Counted from the stretch's first letter, positions 32,554 to 42,453 are shown. The stretch: 64,000 bases of DNA from Nonomuraea wenchangensis (GCF_900111685.1 NZ_FOHX01000004.1:62001-126000), one strand, 5' to 3'. A program made the numbers and translations. Notes: generated by a model from the letters alone, not told the origin.

Positions 32554-34014
32554 TCACTTGGTGAGCACCGCCTCCAGCACGGCCTTCGCGATCGGGGCGG
32601 CCGTGTGGCCGCCGGTCGCCTCCGCGCCGACGTTGGCCGCGCCGGACTCGACGATGACCGCGAGCGCGATCTTCGGGTCGTCCGCGGGCGCGAAGGAGAT
32701 GAACCAGGCGTGCGGCGGCTTTCCGTCGGCCGTCTCCGCGGTGCCCGTCTTGCCCGCTACTTGGACGCCCGGGACCTGCGCGAGGTTGGCCGTGCCGTTC
32801 TGGACGACGCTGACCATCATCTGCCGCAGCTTGCCGGCGGTCTCCTCGCTGACCGCGTCCGTCAGCTCGTCGGGGTCGGCCTCGTCGATCGTGTCGCCCT
32901 TGGCGTCGGTGATCTTGTTGACGAGATAGGGCTTCATGACCGTGCCGCCGTTGGCGATGCCGGCCGCGATCATGGCCATCTGCAGCGGCGTCATCCGGTT
33001 GCTGCGCTGCCCGATGGAGGCCATGGCGAGCGCCGCCTTGTCCTCCTCCTTGCCGAAGTCGCTCTGCTCCACCCTCATCGGCACGCCGATCTGGGTGCCC
33101 ATGCCGAACTTCTCGGTCTGCTCGTTCATCTTGTCGTAGCCCAGCTCCATGCCCATCTTGCCGAAGGGCGTGTTGCAGGACCTCTCCAGCGCGTACGTGA
33201 GCGTGACCGAGCCGGAGCCGCAGGCCGCGCCGCCGTAGTTGGGCAGGCTGATGTTCGTGTTGGGCAGCGGGAGGTTCTGTGGCGCGTCCACGGTCGTGTC
33301 GGGCCCGCGCGAGGAGTCGTCCTCGAGGTAGGCCGCCATCGTCACGACCTTGAACGTCGACCCCGGCGGGTAGGTCTGCCCGATCGCCCGGTTGAGCAGC
33401 GGCTGGTCCTTGTCCTTGGCCAGCTCGTCGTAGCGACCGAACACCTTGCCCTTGTCGGTGCCCGACAGCTCGGTCGGGTCGTAGGTGGGCAGCGACACCA
33501 TGGCGAGGATCGCGCCCGTCTTGGGCTCGATCGCGATGACCGCGCCCCGCTTGCCGCTCTGGCGCAGCGCGTCGTAGGCCGCCTTCTGGGCCTTGGGGTT
33601 GATCGTGACCTCGACGTTGGCGCCCTTGGTCGGCTCGCCGGTGAACAGGTCGATGCTACGGCGCAGCAGCAGGTCGGCGCTGGAGCCGTCGAGCAGTTTG
33701 TTCTCGCTGGCCTCGATCGCGCTCGCGCTCTCCGGCGAGAAGAAGCCGGTGACGTGCGCGTACAGCTTGGCGTCGGGGTACTGCCTGATGAACCTGAACC
33801 GCTTGCTGTCGGTCTCCACGGACTGCGCGATCACCTTGCCGCCGGCGATGATCCGCCCGCGCTCGATGGAGTAGCGCTCGTAGAAGTTGCGGACGTTGCG
33901 CGCGTCGGCGCGCAGCTCCTCGGCCCGCACCGCCTGCAGGAAGTTCACGTTGATCATCAGGAGCGCGAACATGGCCAGGCAGGCCACGGACACCCGCTTG
34001 AGTGTGCTGTTCAT
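32554..34014 (-). CDS. pbpA: Penicillin-binding protein PbpA (transpeptidase)
   Basis: A 486-residue class B-like PBP. An N-terminal membrane anchor (VACLAMFALLMINVNFLQA) is followed by the dimerisation region and the transpeptidase domain: SxxK in PPGSTFKVV, SxN in ERSCNTPFG, KTG in VAGKTGTAE. It cross-links peptidoglycan with the SEDS partner RodA. The ATG at 34014 overlaps the rodA stop (ATGA), so the pair is translationally coupled; a long upstream extension is rodA sequence in another frame. Confidence 0.96.
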   Translation of the reverse strand: MNSTLKRVSVACLAMFALLMINVNFLQAVRAEELRADARNVRNFYERYSIERGRIIAGGKVIAQSVETDSKRFRFIRQYPDAKLYAHVTGFFSPESASAIEASENKLLDGSSADLLLRRSIDLFTGEPTKGANVEVTINPKAQKAAYDALRQSGKRGAVIAIEPKTGAILAMVSLPTYDPTELSGTDKGKVFGRYDELAKDKDQPLLNRAIGQTYPPGSTFKVVTMAAYLEDDSSRGPDTTVDAPQNLPLPNTNISLPNYGGAACGSGSVTLTYALERSCNTPFGKMGMELGYDKMNEQTEKFGMGTQIGVPMRVEQSDFGKEEDKAALAMASIGQRSNRMTPLQMAMIAAGIANGGTVMKPYLVNKITDAKGDTIDEADPDELTDAVSEETAGKLRQMMVSVVQNGTANLAQVPGVQVAGKTGTAETADGKPPHAWFISFAPADDPKIALAVIVESGAANVGAEATGGHTAAPIAKAVLEAVLTK

Positions 34015-35393
34015 CGCTGGAACACCTGCGTCAATCCTTCGTTCTGGATCGCCTGGGGTGGGGGGCGCCGGGCGGCGTCGGACGTACGTACCAGCAGCGC
34101 GATGAGGATCCAGTTGGCCAGCAGGGCCGAGCCGCCCTGGGACATGAACGGAGTGACCAGGCCGGTCAGCGGGATGAGGTTGGTCACGCCGCCGACGATG
34201 ATGAACACCTGCCACGCCAGCAGGAACGCGAGGCCGCCCGAGAGCAGCTTGCTGAAGGGGTCGCGGGCCGCCAGCGAGGTGCGCAGACCCCGCTCGACCA
34301 GCAGCGCGTAGAGCATGAGCAGCGCCATGAGGCCGGTCAGGCCCAGCTCCTCGCCTGTGGCGGCGAAGATGAAGTCGGAGAACGACAGCGGGATCAGCTC
34401 GGGGTGCCCCTGGCCGAGCCCGGTGCCGAGGATGCCGCCGGCGCCGAAGCCGAACAGCCCCTGCATGATCTGGTAGCTGCCGCCGATCTCGCGGTCGTAG
34501 AACTCGGAGCTGCCCGGGTTGAGCCAGATCTCGAACCGGTCGCCGACGTGCGAGAACGCGAGCCCGGCGAGATAGGCGCCGCCGACGAAGAGCAGCAGGC
34601 CGATCAGCACCCACGAGGTGCGCTGGGTGGCGATGTAGATCATCGCGATGAACGTGCCGAACAGCAGCAGCGAGGTGCCGAGGTCCTTCTCGAAGACCAG
34701 CACGAGCAGGCTCAGCCCCCACGTCGCGAGGACGGGGCCGAGGTCGCGGGCCCGGGGCAGGTCGATGAAGAGCAGCCTGCGGCCCGCCAGCGCCAGCACG
34801 TCGCGCTTGGCCACGAGGTAGCCGGCGAAGAAGACCACGAGCGCCAGCTTGGCGAACTCACCCGGCTGGATCGAGAAGCCGCCGATGCGGATCCAGATCT
34901 TGGCGCCCTGGACCTCGCTCAGCGAGCCCGGCAGCAGCGCGGGGATGGCGAGCAGCACCAGCCCGATCGCGCCCGCGGTGTAGGTGAGGCGCTGCAGCAT
35001 GCGGTGGTCGCGCAGCACGACGAGGGTGGCGGCGAACATCACGACGCCGAGGCCGGTCCACATGATCTGGTTGGCCGCCGACGCGCCCGGCATCTTGGCC
35101 GACTCCAGCCGGTAGATCATCACCAGGCCGAGGCCGTTGATCAGCGTCACCAGCGGCAGGATCAGCGGGTCGGCCCAGGGCGCGAACTTGGCCAGCACGA
35201 GGTAGGCGACCAGCATGATGCCGCCCAGGCCGAGACCGTAGGCCAGCATGCCCGCGGGCACCCGGCCGTCCACGGCTAGGCCCACGTTGGCGTAGGCGCC
35301 CATGACGATCAGGACCGCGAGCGCCAGCATGACGAGCTGGGCCACCCGGCGCTTGGCCGGCATGGGGACGGGGGAAGCTGCGACTTCGCTCAT
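34011..35393 (-). CDS. rodA: SEDS peptidoglycan polymerase RodA/FtsW-like
   Basis: A 460-residue SEDS protein with about ten membrane helices. FSIQPGEFAKLALVVFFAGY is the SEDS signature, with an acidic residue in the conserved EFxK part, and GLGQGHPELIPLSFSDFIFA carries the large loop segment. It polymerises glycan from lipid II together with PbpA. The gene starts one base before the pstP stop and couples to pbpA downstream. Confidence 0.96.
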   Translation of the reverse strand: MSEVAASPVPMPAKRRVAQLVMLALAVLIVMGAYANVGLAVDGRVPAGMLAYGLGLGGIMLVAYLVLAKFAPWADPLILPLVTLINGLGLVMIYRLESAKMPGASAANQIMWTGLGVVMFAATLVVLRDHRMLQRLTYTAGAIGLVLLAIPALLPGSLSEVQGAKIWIRIGGFSIQPGEFAKLALVVFFAGYLVAKRDVLALAGRRLLFIDLPRARDLGPVLATWGLSLLVLVFEKDLGTSLLLFGTFIAMIYIATQRTSWVLIGLLLFVGGAYLAGLAFSHVGDRFEIWLNPGSSEFYDREIGGSYQIMQGLFGFGAGGILGTGLGQGHPELIPLSFSDFIFAATGEELGLTGLMALLMLYALLVERGLRTSLAARDPFSKLLSGGLAFLLAWQVFIIVGGVTNLIPLTGLVTPFMSQGGSALLANWILIALLVRTSDAARRPPPQAIQNEGLTQVFQR

Positions 35394-36692
35394 CTATTGC
35401 GGTTTCGTCTTGGTCTTGGTCGCGGACGCCGACGGCGTGGGGGACGGGGACGCCTCCGTCGAGCCGTCGTCGGCCTGGCTCGCGGAGAACTTCAAGCTGT
35501 TGATCTTCTCCACGCCCGCGTCGGCGTTGGTCACCGGTATGCCGCTCTTGACCAGCGCCTGATCGGCCTCGGACAGCCGGGAGAGCTGCCGCCCGGTCAT
35601 CCGGGAGACGCTGAAGAGCTGGAAGGGACCCACCTCCTTCTGCACCCCCTGGTAAACGACCACTTCGTCGCCCCTAGCGCCGACGAAGAACTGGTCCTGG
35701 GTCCACTGGTATCCGAAGTAGCCGCCGGCGCCGACGGCCACGCCGCCCACGCCGAGCACGGTGACCAGCACGGGCCACATCCGGCGACGACGCCGGAGCG
35801 CCGGCCGCTGGGCGACCGGCTCCTGGAAGTCGTCGTCAGTGAGGACCGGCTGGGGCGCGGTCACCGCCTCGGCTCGCCCCGGCTGGGTGTCCTGGGGGGC
35901 GCCGCCCCGCAGCCTGGCCATCCCCGCCGCGCCGACGACGGCGGCCTCGGCGGGCACCGCCTGCCCGTCGTCGAGGTCCAGGACGTCGGCCAGCACACAG
36001 GTGATGTTGTCCGGCCCGCCACCGCGGTTGGCCAGGTCGATGAGCTGCCGGACGACCTCTTCGGGGTCGTCGATGTTGGTGAGCGTGGCGTGCAGCGTCT
36101 CCGCGCTCACCACCCCGGACAACCCGTCGGAGCACAGCAGGTAGCGGTCGCCCACCTGCGCCTCCCGCAGCGTGAGGTCGGGATCGACCTCGCCGCTGCC
36201 GTCGAGCGCGCGCAGCAGGATCGAGCGCTGCGGGTGCGTGGCGGCCTCTTCCGGCGTGATGCGCCCGTCGTCGACGAGCTGCTGGACCAGGGTGTGGTCA
36301 TGGGTGATCTGGTAGAGCTCGCCGCGCCTCAGCAAGTAGGCGCGCGAGTCTCCCACGTGGACGAGGGCTACTTGGGTGCCGCTCCACAGCATGGCCGTGA
36401 GCGTCGTGCCCATGCCCTTGAGGCTGGGATCCCGCCCCACCATCTCGTGCAGCCTGCGGTTGGCATCGCGTACCGCTGCCTCAATGGCGTTGAGCAGGTC
36501 ACCCCCCTTGGGGGCCTCTTCGAGAGAGGCCATGGCGGCGATGGCGACTGAGCTCGCCACCTCGCCGTGTGCGTGCCCGCCCATGCCGTCGGCGACGGCG
36601 AGCAGGCGGCCGCTGGCGTACGCCGAGTCCTCGTTACCTTCGCGGAGGAGGCCGACGTCCGAGCGGGCGGCGTAGCGGAGTGCGATGGTCAT
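35394..36692 (-). CDS. pstP: PP2C-type serine/threonine phosphatase PstP
   Basis: A 432-residue membrane phosphatase. The PP2C metal motifs are present: VADGMGGHAHGEVA, GMGTTLTAML, HVGDSRAYLL, LCSDGLSGVV and GGPDNITCVL. One membrane helix near residue 305-325 precedes an extracytoplasmic domain and a Ser/Thr/Lys tail. It removes phosphates placed by PknA and PknB. The gene start overlaps the fhaB stop (ATGA). Confidence 0.95.
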   Translation of the reverse strand: MTIALRYAARSDVGLLREGNEDSAYASGRLLAVADGMGGHAHGEVASSVAIAAMASLEEAPKGGDLLNAIEAAVRDANRRLHEMVGRDPSLKGMGTTLTAMLWSGTQVALVHVGDSRAYLLRRGELYQITHDHTLVQQLVDDGRITPEEAATHPQRSILLRALDGSGEVDPDLTLREAQVGDRYLLCSDGLSGVVSAETLHATLTNIDDPEEVVRQLIDLANRGGGPDNITCVLADVLDLDDGQAVPAEAAVVGAAGMARLRGGAPQDTQPGRAEAVTAPQPVLTDDDFQEPVAQRPALRRRRRMWPVLVTVLGVGGVAVGAGGYFGYQWTQDQFFVGARGDEVVVYQGVQKEVGPFQLFSVSRMTGRQLSRLSEADQALVKSGIPVTNADAGVEKINSLKFSASQADDGSTEASPSPTPSASATKTKTKPQ

Positions 36693-37159
36693 TTGCGCAA
36701 TTCAATGACTGTTTTGCCGACGCGGATCGGAACACCGAGCGGCACCGGGGTCGGGCGGGTGACTTTGGATCGGTCGAGGTACGTGCCGTTGGTGGATCCT
36801 AGGTCTTCCACGATCCACTGGCCGTCCTGTGGGAAGAGCCGGGCGTGCCGGCTGGATGCGTAATCGTCGCTGACTACCAGCGTGGCGTCATTCGCCCGGC
36901 CAATGGTGATGGGCGTCTCCGTGAGGTCGATGGTGGTGCCTTGCAGCGGGCCACCGGTGACGATGAGCTGGCGTGGCTCGCCCTTCTTGCTCTTGGGCTT
37001 CGCCGGTGCCTTCGCGGGCCTTGACGCTTTGCGCGGGCCCGCGGGAGCCGTGCGTGAACCGAACAAGTCAGTCCGGATCACGCCGACTGCGGCAATGACG
37101 AAAAACCACAGCACCGCCAGGAAGGCTAGCCGGATCAGCAGCAGCGTGAGCTCGGACAT
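36689..37159 (-). CDS. fhaB: FHA-domain protein FhaB (FipA-like)
   Basis: A 156-residue protein with an N-terminal membrane helix (LTLLLIRLAFLAVLWFFVIA), a basic linker, and a C-terminal FHA domain: ITIGRANDATLVV, SSRHARLF and DLGSTNGTYLD. FHA domains bind phosphothreonine, so it reads PknA/PknB output and is linked with FtsZ/FtsQ in mycobacteria. It is coupled to pstP and 17 bp after fhaA. Confidence 0.95.
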   Translation of the reverse strand: MSELTLLLIRLAFLAVLWFFVIAAVGVIRTDLFGSRTAPAGPRKASRPAKAPAKPKSKKGEPRQLIVTGGPLQGTTIDLTETPITIGRANDATLVVSDDYASSRHARLFPQDGQWIVEDLGSTNGTYLDRSKVTRPTPVPLGVPIRVGKTVIELRK

Positions 37160-37176
37160 GGACCGTCTGTTTACCT

Positions 37177-37917
37177 CTAATCGCGCCGGAAAACCAGAGT
37201 CGTGCGACCCAGCGTCACTCGCGTGCCGTTCTGGAGCTCGATCCTGCGTACCGGCTGGCCGTTGACGAAGGTTCCGTTCGTCGATCCGAGATCCACGAGG
37301 GCCACTGTCTGGCCCTCGACGCGCAGCTCGGCGTGGTGCCGGGAGACGCCCGGATCGACGAGACGAAGGTCGCAGTCGGTGCCCCTGCCGAGCAAGGTCA
37401 CCGGAGTGGTGAGCTCGTAGGAGCGGTCGCCCTGCGGGTCGTCCTGAGTGGACACGAGCAGCCTGGGCCGCCCGTTGAACGCGTTGGGCCGGGACGGGGG
37501 CAGGTCGCTCGCCGGCTGGCGGATCTCGTCCTGCTCGACCGTCGCGCCGCGGATGACCCCCGACCGGATGCGGAACAGGCCCACAGCCAGATCGCCGGCG
37601 GTCTCGAAACGCACCCGGACCGGTCCTACGAAGGAGTAGCCCTGCTCCTTGGCGTACTCCCTGGCGAGGTTCGCCAGCTCGTGGCTGATGCTGTCGGCGT
37701 AGACCTCAAGCCGTTCGCTGTCGGTCGTGGACAGCTCCACCACGAAGTCGTTGGGCACGAGCGTCCTACCCTGGGCCACGATCGCCGCGCGCTCGTCCAT
37801 CTCCCGCTGAACCGCGCTGGCGACCTCGACCGGCTGGAGATCGGATTTGAACGCCCGCGCAAAGGCTCCCTCAACCAAGCCCTCGAGCCTTCGCTCGAAG
37901 CGCTGAAGGACTCCCAC
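37177..37917 (-). CDS. fhaA: FHA-domain protein FhaA (DUF3662 + FHA)
   Basis: A 246-residue protein. The DUF3662 domain (LQRFERRLEGLVEGAFARAF...) covers about 1-125 and the FHA domain the last 90 residues: LLGRGTDCDLRL, SRHHAEL and DLGSTNGTFVN. GTG at 37917 has GGGAGG 6 nt upstream. In mycobacteria FhaA is longer because of a linker that joins the two domains; here the linker is short. It links phosphorylated MviN/kinases to cell-wall assembly. It heads the seven-gene kinase/cell-wall operon. Confidence 0.93.
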   Translation of the reverse strand: MGVLQRFERRLEGLVEGAFARAFKSDLQPVEVASAVQREMDERAAIVAQGRTLVPNDFVVELSTTDSERLEVYADSISHELANLAREYAKEQGYSFVGPVRVRFETAGDLAVGLFRIRSGVIRGATVEQDEIRQPASDLPPSRPNAFNGRPRLLVSTQDDPQGDRSYELTTPVTLLGRGTDCDLRLVDPGVSRHHAELRVEGQTVALVDLGSTNGTFVNGQPVRRIELQNGTRVTLGRTTLVFRRD

Positions 37918-38118
37918 CGGGTACCTCCCTTCCTCCGTGCATATGATCGCGGCCACCCGGCGCGCCCGGCGCCTGGTTTCCGCTTGTTCCACAGTGGCGG
38001 CGTTCCTCGGCGCCCGTCGGCTGTCGCGCCCAGCTCCTCCGCTCCCGTGTCTTATGCGATCGTATCCGGGTTCAGTACCACTGGCTGTTCCGTGCTAATG
38101 TTCTTTCCGCACCCACAA

Positions 38119-38201
38119 GGGCGGGTGGCGGAACGGCAGACGCGCACGGTTCAGGTCCGTGTGTCCGAAAGGACGTGAGGGTTCAAATCCCTCCTCGCCC
38201 A
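38119..38201 (+). tRNA. tRNA-Leu (anticodon CAG)
   Basis: An 83-nt type II tRNA with a long variable arm (TGTCCGAAAGGACG). Acceptor stem GGGCGGG/CTCGCCC has one G-T pair. Anticodon stem CACGG/CCGTG encloses TTCAGGT, giving CAG. T loop TTCAAAT. CCA is not encoded. Position next to fhaA matches leuT of mycobacteria. Confidence 0.97.
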
Positions 38202-38245
38202 CTCAGGTCCACCGATGAAATCGGCAGACCCACATTGACGAAAGC

Positions 38246-38275
38246 AGCCCCGGTTCGCAAGAGCCGGGGCTTTTT
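38246..38275 (+). terminator. Terminator after tRNA-Leu
   Basis: Arms AGCCCCGG and CCGGGGCT flank TTCGCAAGAG, followed by TTTTT. The following stretch to 38430 holds no recognisable gene. Confidence 0.85.
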
Positions 38276-38430
38276 CTTTGTCGGGCCCTGGTGTGCGCGG
38301 CCGCGCTCCGCAAGGAGGACGGTAGATGCCTCCGCTTGCAGATCACTTTCGGGCGGCTTGCGTGATTTAGCTCACAAAAGGGGCTTTCTCGTGCCGGCTC
38401 GGTGACCGGCCGGCACGAGGCAACCCGAGC

Positions 38431-39456
38431 TCAGCCCGCCGTGGCCCCGGCCGCCCTGGTGTCCAGGAGCTCGCCCAGGAGGTCGGTCAGGCTCACCATG
38501 CCGATGACGGCGCCCGCGGCGTTCGTCACCAGCGCCAGGTGCGCCCGCGCGTCCTGGAGGGCCGTCACGGCCTCCGGCACCTGCGTGACGCACGCCAGCC
38601 TCGGCAGGGGGTGTTTCAGCGACTCCGCGGTGGCCTCGGGCCGCAGGAGGGCGTCCCTGGCGTGCAGGGCCCCCTCGACGCCCGACGGGCCCTCCACGAG
38701 CAGCCTCAGGTGCCCGCTGCCGGCGGCCGCCTTCCTGATCTCCCGCGCGGTCGCCTGCACGCCGACCTTCACCGCGCGCTCGATGGGGACCATCAGCCGC
38801 TCGATGCCCTCCGCCTGGAGGCGGAGCGCACGGGTGAGCAGGTCGTGCTCCTCGCGGTCGAGCAGGCCCATGCGGCCCGACTCGCCCACCAGCATGGCGA
38901 GCTGGCGAGGGGTGCGGGTGGTCGCCAGCTCGTTCCTCGGCTGGACGCCGAACAGGCGCAGGATGGCGTTCGTCAGGCCGTTGAGCGAGCGCAGGAGCGG
39001 GCTCATCAGGCTGGTGAACGCGCGGAACGGCAGCGTCAGGAGCAGCGCCGCCCGCTCGGGGTGGGTCAGCGCCCACGACTTCGGCGCCATCTCGCCGACC
39101 ACCATGTGCAGGAACGTCACCAGCGCCAGGGCGATGGTGAGCGAGATCGGCAGGCGCAGGCCCTCGGGGACGCCCAGCGCGGCGAACAGCGGCTCCATCG
39201 CGTGCTCCAGGGCCGGCTCGGTGACCTGACCGAGGCCCAGGGTGCACAGGGTGATGCCGAGCTGCGCGCCGGCCAGCATGAGGGAGAGCTGCCGCCCGCC
39301 GCCGACCGCCGACTTGGCGGCGATGCGGACCAGGCGGTGGCCGCCCCCGGCCATCTCCTCCAGCCGGTGACGGCGGGCCGAGACGAAGGCGAACTCCGCC
39401 GCCACGAACAGGGCGTTGAACGCGAGCAGGGCGAGGCTCAGGAGCAGCAGCGTCAT
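38431..39456 (-). CDS. CNNM/CorC-type (hemolysin family) membrane protein
   Basis: A 341-residue protein: an N-terminal DUF21/CNNM membrane domain of three to four helices (LLLLSLALLAFNALFVAAEF; LGLGQVTEPALEH; VALVTFLHMVVGEMAPKS) and a C-terminal CBS pair region, with only part of the CBS pair recognisable. The family is linked to magnesium/cobalt transport or sensing. ATG at 39456 overlaps the upstream gene's stop (ATGA), so the two related proteins are coupled and may form a heteromer. Confidence 0.88.
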   Translation of the reverse strand: MTLLLLSLALLAFNALFVAAEFAFVSARRHRLEEMAGGGHRLVRIAAKSAVGGGRQLSLMLAGAQLGITLCTLGLGQVTEPALEHAMEPLFAALGVPEGLRLPISLTIALALVTFLHMVVGEMAPKSWALTHPERAALLLTLPFRAFTSLMSPLLRSLNGLTNAILRLFGVQPRNELATTRTPRQLAMLVGESGRMGLLDREEHDLLTRALRLQAEGIERLMVPIERAVKVGVQATAREIRKAAAGSGHLRLLVEGPSGVEGALHARDALLRPEATAESLKHPLPRLACVTQVPEAVTALQDARAHLALVTNAAGAVIGMVSLTDLLGELLDTRAAGATAG

Positions 39457-40838
39457 CGGGCCGCCTCCGCCCACTCGCCCCGCTGCTCAGAAGCTTGTTC
39501 CGCCGGCTGCTCCTCCGGGGACACGCGGACCCACTCAGGCACTCGTCTGTTGAGCGACATCACCGTCAGGCGGGCCGTACGGCCGCCCTCGTCCTCCTCG
39601 AAGGGGTCGTCCGTGTCCGCGGTGACCGGCACGGACACCGCGTCGCCCGGGTCGGGCAGCCGGCCCAGACGGGCCAGGACCAGACCGGCGAGCGTGTCGT
39701 AGTCGTCGCTCTCGGGCAGGCTGAGGCCCGTGGCGCGCTCGACCTCGTCTAGGCGCAGCCGCCCGGGCACCTCCCAGACGCCGCCGGGGCGCTGCACGGC
39801 GCCGAGCGGCTCGGGGTCGTTCTCGTCCAGCAGCTCGCCCACCAGCTCCTCGGCGAGGTCCTCGACGGTGATGACGCCGGCCAGGCCGCCGTACTCGTCG
39901 ATGACGCAGACGATGTCGTCCTTGGCGCCGCGCATCCGGTCGAGCACGAGCGGGAGCGGCAGGCTGTCGGGCACCAGCAGCGCGGGACGGGTGACCGTGC
40001 CGACGCGCCCCTCCTCAAGGCCGGAGGCCAGCAGCTCGCGCACGCCCGTCACGCCCAGCACGTCGCCGTCCTCGGCCAGCACCGGGTAGCGGGAGTGGCC
40101 GCGCTCGCGCATGACGCCGAGCAGGTCGGAGATGGGCTGCGACTCGCGCAGCACGACCACGCGGGGGCGCGGCACCATGGCCTCCTCGGCGGTGCGGTCG
40201 CCGAACTCCAGCGCCCGCTCCAGCAGGTCCGACAGCCGCGGAGGCAGCTCGCCCGCGCGGGTCGACTCCTCGATGATGCGCGACAGCTCCTCGGGGGTCG
40301 CCCCGTGCTCGACCTCCTCCACGGGCTCGATGCCGACCAGGCGCAGCAGGCCCGTGGCGGCCGAGTCGAACAGCCGCACCACCGGGCCGACCACCGTCAG
40401 GTACGCCAGCGTCGGCCGGGCCAGGAACTTGGCCACCGGCTCGGGCCTGGCGATGCCCAGGTTCTTGGGCGCCAGCTCGCCGAGGACCATCTGCACCACC
40501 GTCGCCACGAGCACGCCGGAGGCCACGGACACACCGGTGATCATGGCGTCGGACATGCCCGTGCCCTCCAGCCAGGGCCGGACGATCACGGAGATCGCCG
40601 GCTCGGCCAGGAAGCCGACCAGCAACGCGGTGACCGTGATGCCGAGCTGGGCGCCGGAGAGCATGAACGACAGGCGCGAGGTGACTTTCAGTGCCTTGTC
40701 GGCGGCGGCGTCACCGGCGGCGGCCTGCTCGCGCAGAACACCCCGGTCGGCGGCGACGTAGGCGAACTCCTGGGCGACGAAGAACCCGGTCGCCGCGGTC
40801 AGGAGGAACAGGGCCAGTAGCCCCAGATAAGCGCTCAC
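39453..40838 (-). CDS. CNNM/CorC-type membrane protein with CBS pair and CorC_HlyC domain
   Basis: A 461-residue protein starting at GTG. The DUF21 domain includes VQMVLGELAPKNLGIARPEP, then a CBS pair (EAMVPRPRVVVLRESQP; DDIVCVIDEYGGLAGVITVE), then a CorC_HlyC transporter-associated domain (about 350-440) that the smaller partner lacks. A role in magnesium efflux or homeostasis is known for relatives. It heads the two-gene operon; GAGGG lies 9 nt upstream of the start. Confidence 0.9.
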   Translation of the reverse strand: MSAYLGLLALFLLTAATGFFVAQEFAYVAADRGVLREQAAAGDAAADKALKVTSRLSFMLSGAQLGITVTALLVGFLAEPAISVIVRPWLEGTGMSDAMITGVSVASGVLVATVVQMVLGELAPKNLGIARPEPVAKFLARPTLAYLTVVGPVVRLFDSAATGLLRLVGIEPVEEVEHGATPEELSRIIEESTRAGELPPRLSDLLERALEFGDRTAEEAMVPRPRVVVLRESQPISDLLGVMRERGHSRYPVLAEDGDVLGVTGVRELLASGLEEGRVGTVTRPALLVPDSLPLPLVLDRMRGAKDDIVCVIDEYGGLAGVITVEDLAEELVGELLDENDPEPLGAVQRPGGVWEVPGRLRLDEVERATGLSLPESDDYDTLAGLVLARLGRLPDPGDAVSVPVTADTDDPFEEDEGGRTARLTVMSLNRRVPEWVRVSPEEQPAEQASEQRGEWAEAAR

Positions 40839-41131
40839 CGTAGTGAGCCCTCAGAGGAACCCGTGCCCCAGCACGGGCATGGACTCCACGGGTCCGGAGC
40901 GGACACGATCATCCCTTCGATAGAGGTTGTCCTTTACGTAACGACGCGGGTGGCGTCTATGTTTCCGCCGCCGCCTTCGTCACACCCGTCTCAAGGGTCA
41001 TTCGTGCGCGTCCACGCCGCTTACGATCTTTTGGTTCCCGGTACTTTTCCGTGGAGCAACCTTGGCGGCACTCCGCACAGTCGGGGGGTTCGACGTACCG
41101 TCTATGACATACCGAAGGGGAAGAGGGCGAA

Positions 41132-42448
41132 GTGTCTGAGGACGACCGGACGCGAGCCATGCGCTCGCCGGGCGACGGGCGCCCGCTGCCGCCCAGGCCG
41201 GACGACGGCCTCCGCTCGGGCGGCGCTCCCGCCCACCAGGCGCCGCCCTTGAGAGGGGCGAACGCGCCCACCCACAAGCTTCCCACCGTCCCGCCGGCGC
41301 CCGAGCCCTCGTCACCCCGCGCCGCGGACGACGGCGGGCCGTCGCAGGGGCGCTCGCGCGTCTACGGCCGGGAACGTTCCGGCGGCGGCGGCCCCGTCCG
41401 GCCGCTGCGCTCGCCGTCGGGCGGCAGCGGCGGACCGCCGGAGCAGCCCCGCGGCGGGGACCCGCGGGGGCCGCGCGGGCCGCGCAGGCGGCCGTCCGGC
41501 CGGCTCATCGTCAAGATCATCGCCGCTTTCGTGGTGGCGCTGCTGGTGACGGGCGTCGGCCTGCTCTTCTGGATCGACTCGCGGCTGAGCGGCATCGAGG
41601 GCGTGCTCGACGACTACGAGGGCCGTCCCGACGACACCCCCGGCACCAACTGGCTGCTGGTCGGCTCCGACAGCCGCAAGGGCCTCTCGGCCGCGCAGCG
41701 GAAGAAGCTGGCGACCGGGCGGGCCGTCGGGCAGCGTACGGACTCGATGATGCTGCTGCACATCCCCGACGGGAGCGACAAGCCCACGCTGGTCAGCCTG
41801 CCGCGCGACTCCGCCGTCACGATCCCCGGCAGGGGCCGCGACAAGCTCAACTCCGCCTACGCCTTCGGCGGGCCCAAGCTGCTCGTCCGCACCGTGGAGA
41901 CGGTCACCGGCCTGCACATCGACAACTACATGGAGATCGGGTTCGCCGGGTTCGTGGACATCGTGGACGCGGTCGGCGGGGTCGAGATCAACGTACGGGC
42001 CGCCGTCGACGACCCCAAAGCCGGGCTCAAGCTGAAGAAGGGCACCCAGGTGCTCAACGGCTCGCAGGCGCTCGGCTACGTACGCACCAGGAAGGGCGGC
42101 GCGCTGCCCGACTTCGAGCGGACCAAGCGGCAGCGGCAGTTCCTCGGCGCGGTCGTGAAGAAGGCGGCGAGCCCCGGCGTGCTGATCAACCCGTTCACGT
42201 CGATCCCGCTGGCCATGAGCGCCACCGACGCCGTCGAGGTCGACACCGGCACCGGTGTGTTCGACATGCTGTCGCTCGGGCTGTCCATGGGCGACAGCCC
42301 GGTGACGACCGTGGTGCCGTTCGGCGGGGAGGAGAGCGTGGCCAGCGGGGGCACGGCGATCAAGTGGGACCGCACCAAGGCGGTGGCCCTGTTCGACGCG
42401 CTCAAGGAGGACAAGCCGGTGCCGAAAGAAGTGATCGACGCCAACTGA
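41132..42448 (+). CDS. LytR-CpsA-Psr (LCP) family cell-wall ligase
   Basis: A 438-residue protein. A Pro/Gly/Arg-rich cytoplasmic N-terminus of about 125 residues precedes one membrane helix (IVKIIAAFVVALLVTGVGLL) and the LCP domain: LLVGSDSRKG, RTDSMMLLHI, VSLPRDSAVTI, and LGYVRTRKG with the conserved arginines. LCP proteins move polyprenyl-linked polymers (arabinogalactan, teichoic or other glycopolymers) onto peptidoglycan. GTG at 41132 follows GAGGGCGAA. The 293-bp region upstream has no other gene. Confidence 0.93.
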   Translation: MSEDDRTRAMRSPGDGRPLPPRPDDGLRSGGAPAHQAPPLRGANAPTHKLPTVPPAPEPSSPRAADDGGPSQGRSRVYGRERSGGGGPVRPLRSPSGGSGGPPEQPRGGDPRGPRGPRRRPSGRLIVKIIAAFVVALLVTGVGLLFWIDSRLSGIEGVLDDYEGRPDDTPGTNWLLVGSDSRKGLSAAQRKKLATGRAVGQRTDSMMLLHIPDGSDKPTLVSLPRDSAVTIPGRGRDKLNSAYAFGGPKLLVRTVETVTGLHIDNYMEIGFAGFVDIVDAVGGVEINVRAAVDDPKAGLKLKKGTQVLNGSQALGYVRTRKGGALPDFERTKRQRQFLGAVVKKAASPGVLINPFTSIPLAMSATDAVEVDTGTGVFDMLSLGLSMGDSPVTTVVPFGGEESVASGGTAIKWDRTKAVALFDALKEDKPVPKEVIDAN

Positions 42449-42453
42449 GGCTC

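Noticed and set aside
31381..34311. 976-residue plus-strand open frame over pknA and pbpA
   Set aside because: GC-rich shadow of well-supported genes on the other strand.
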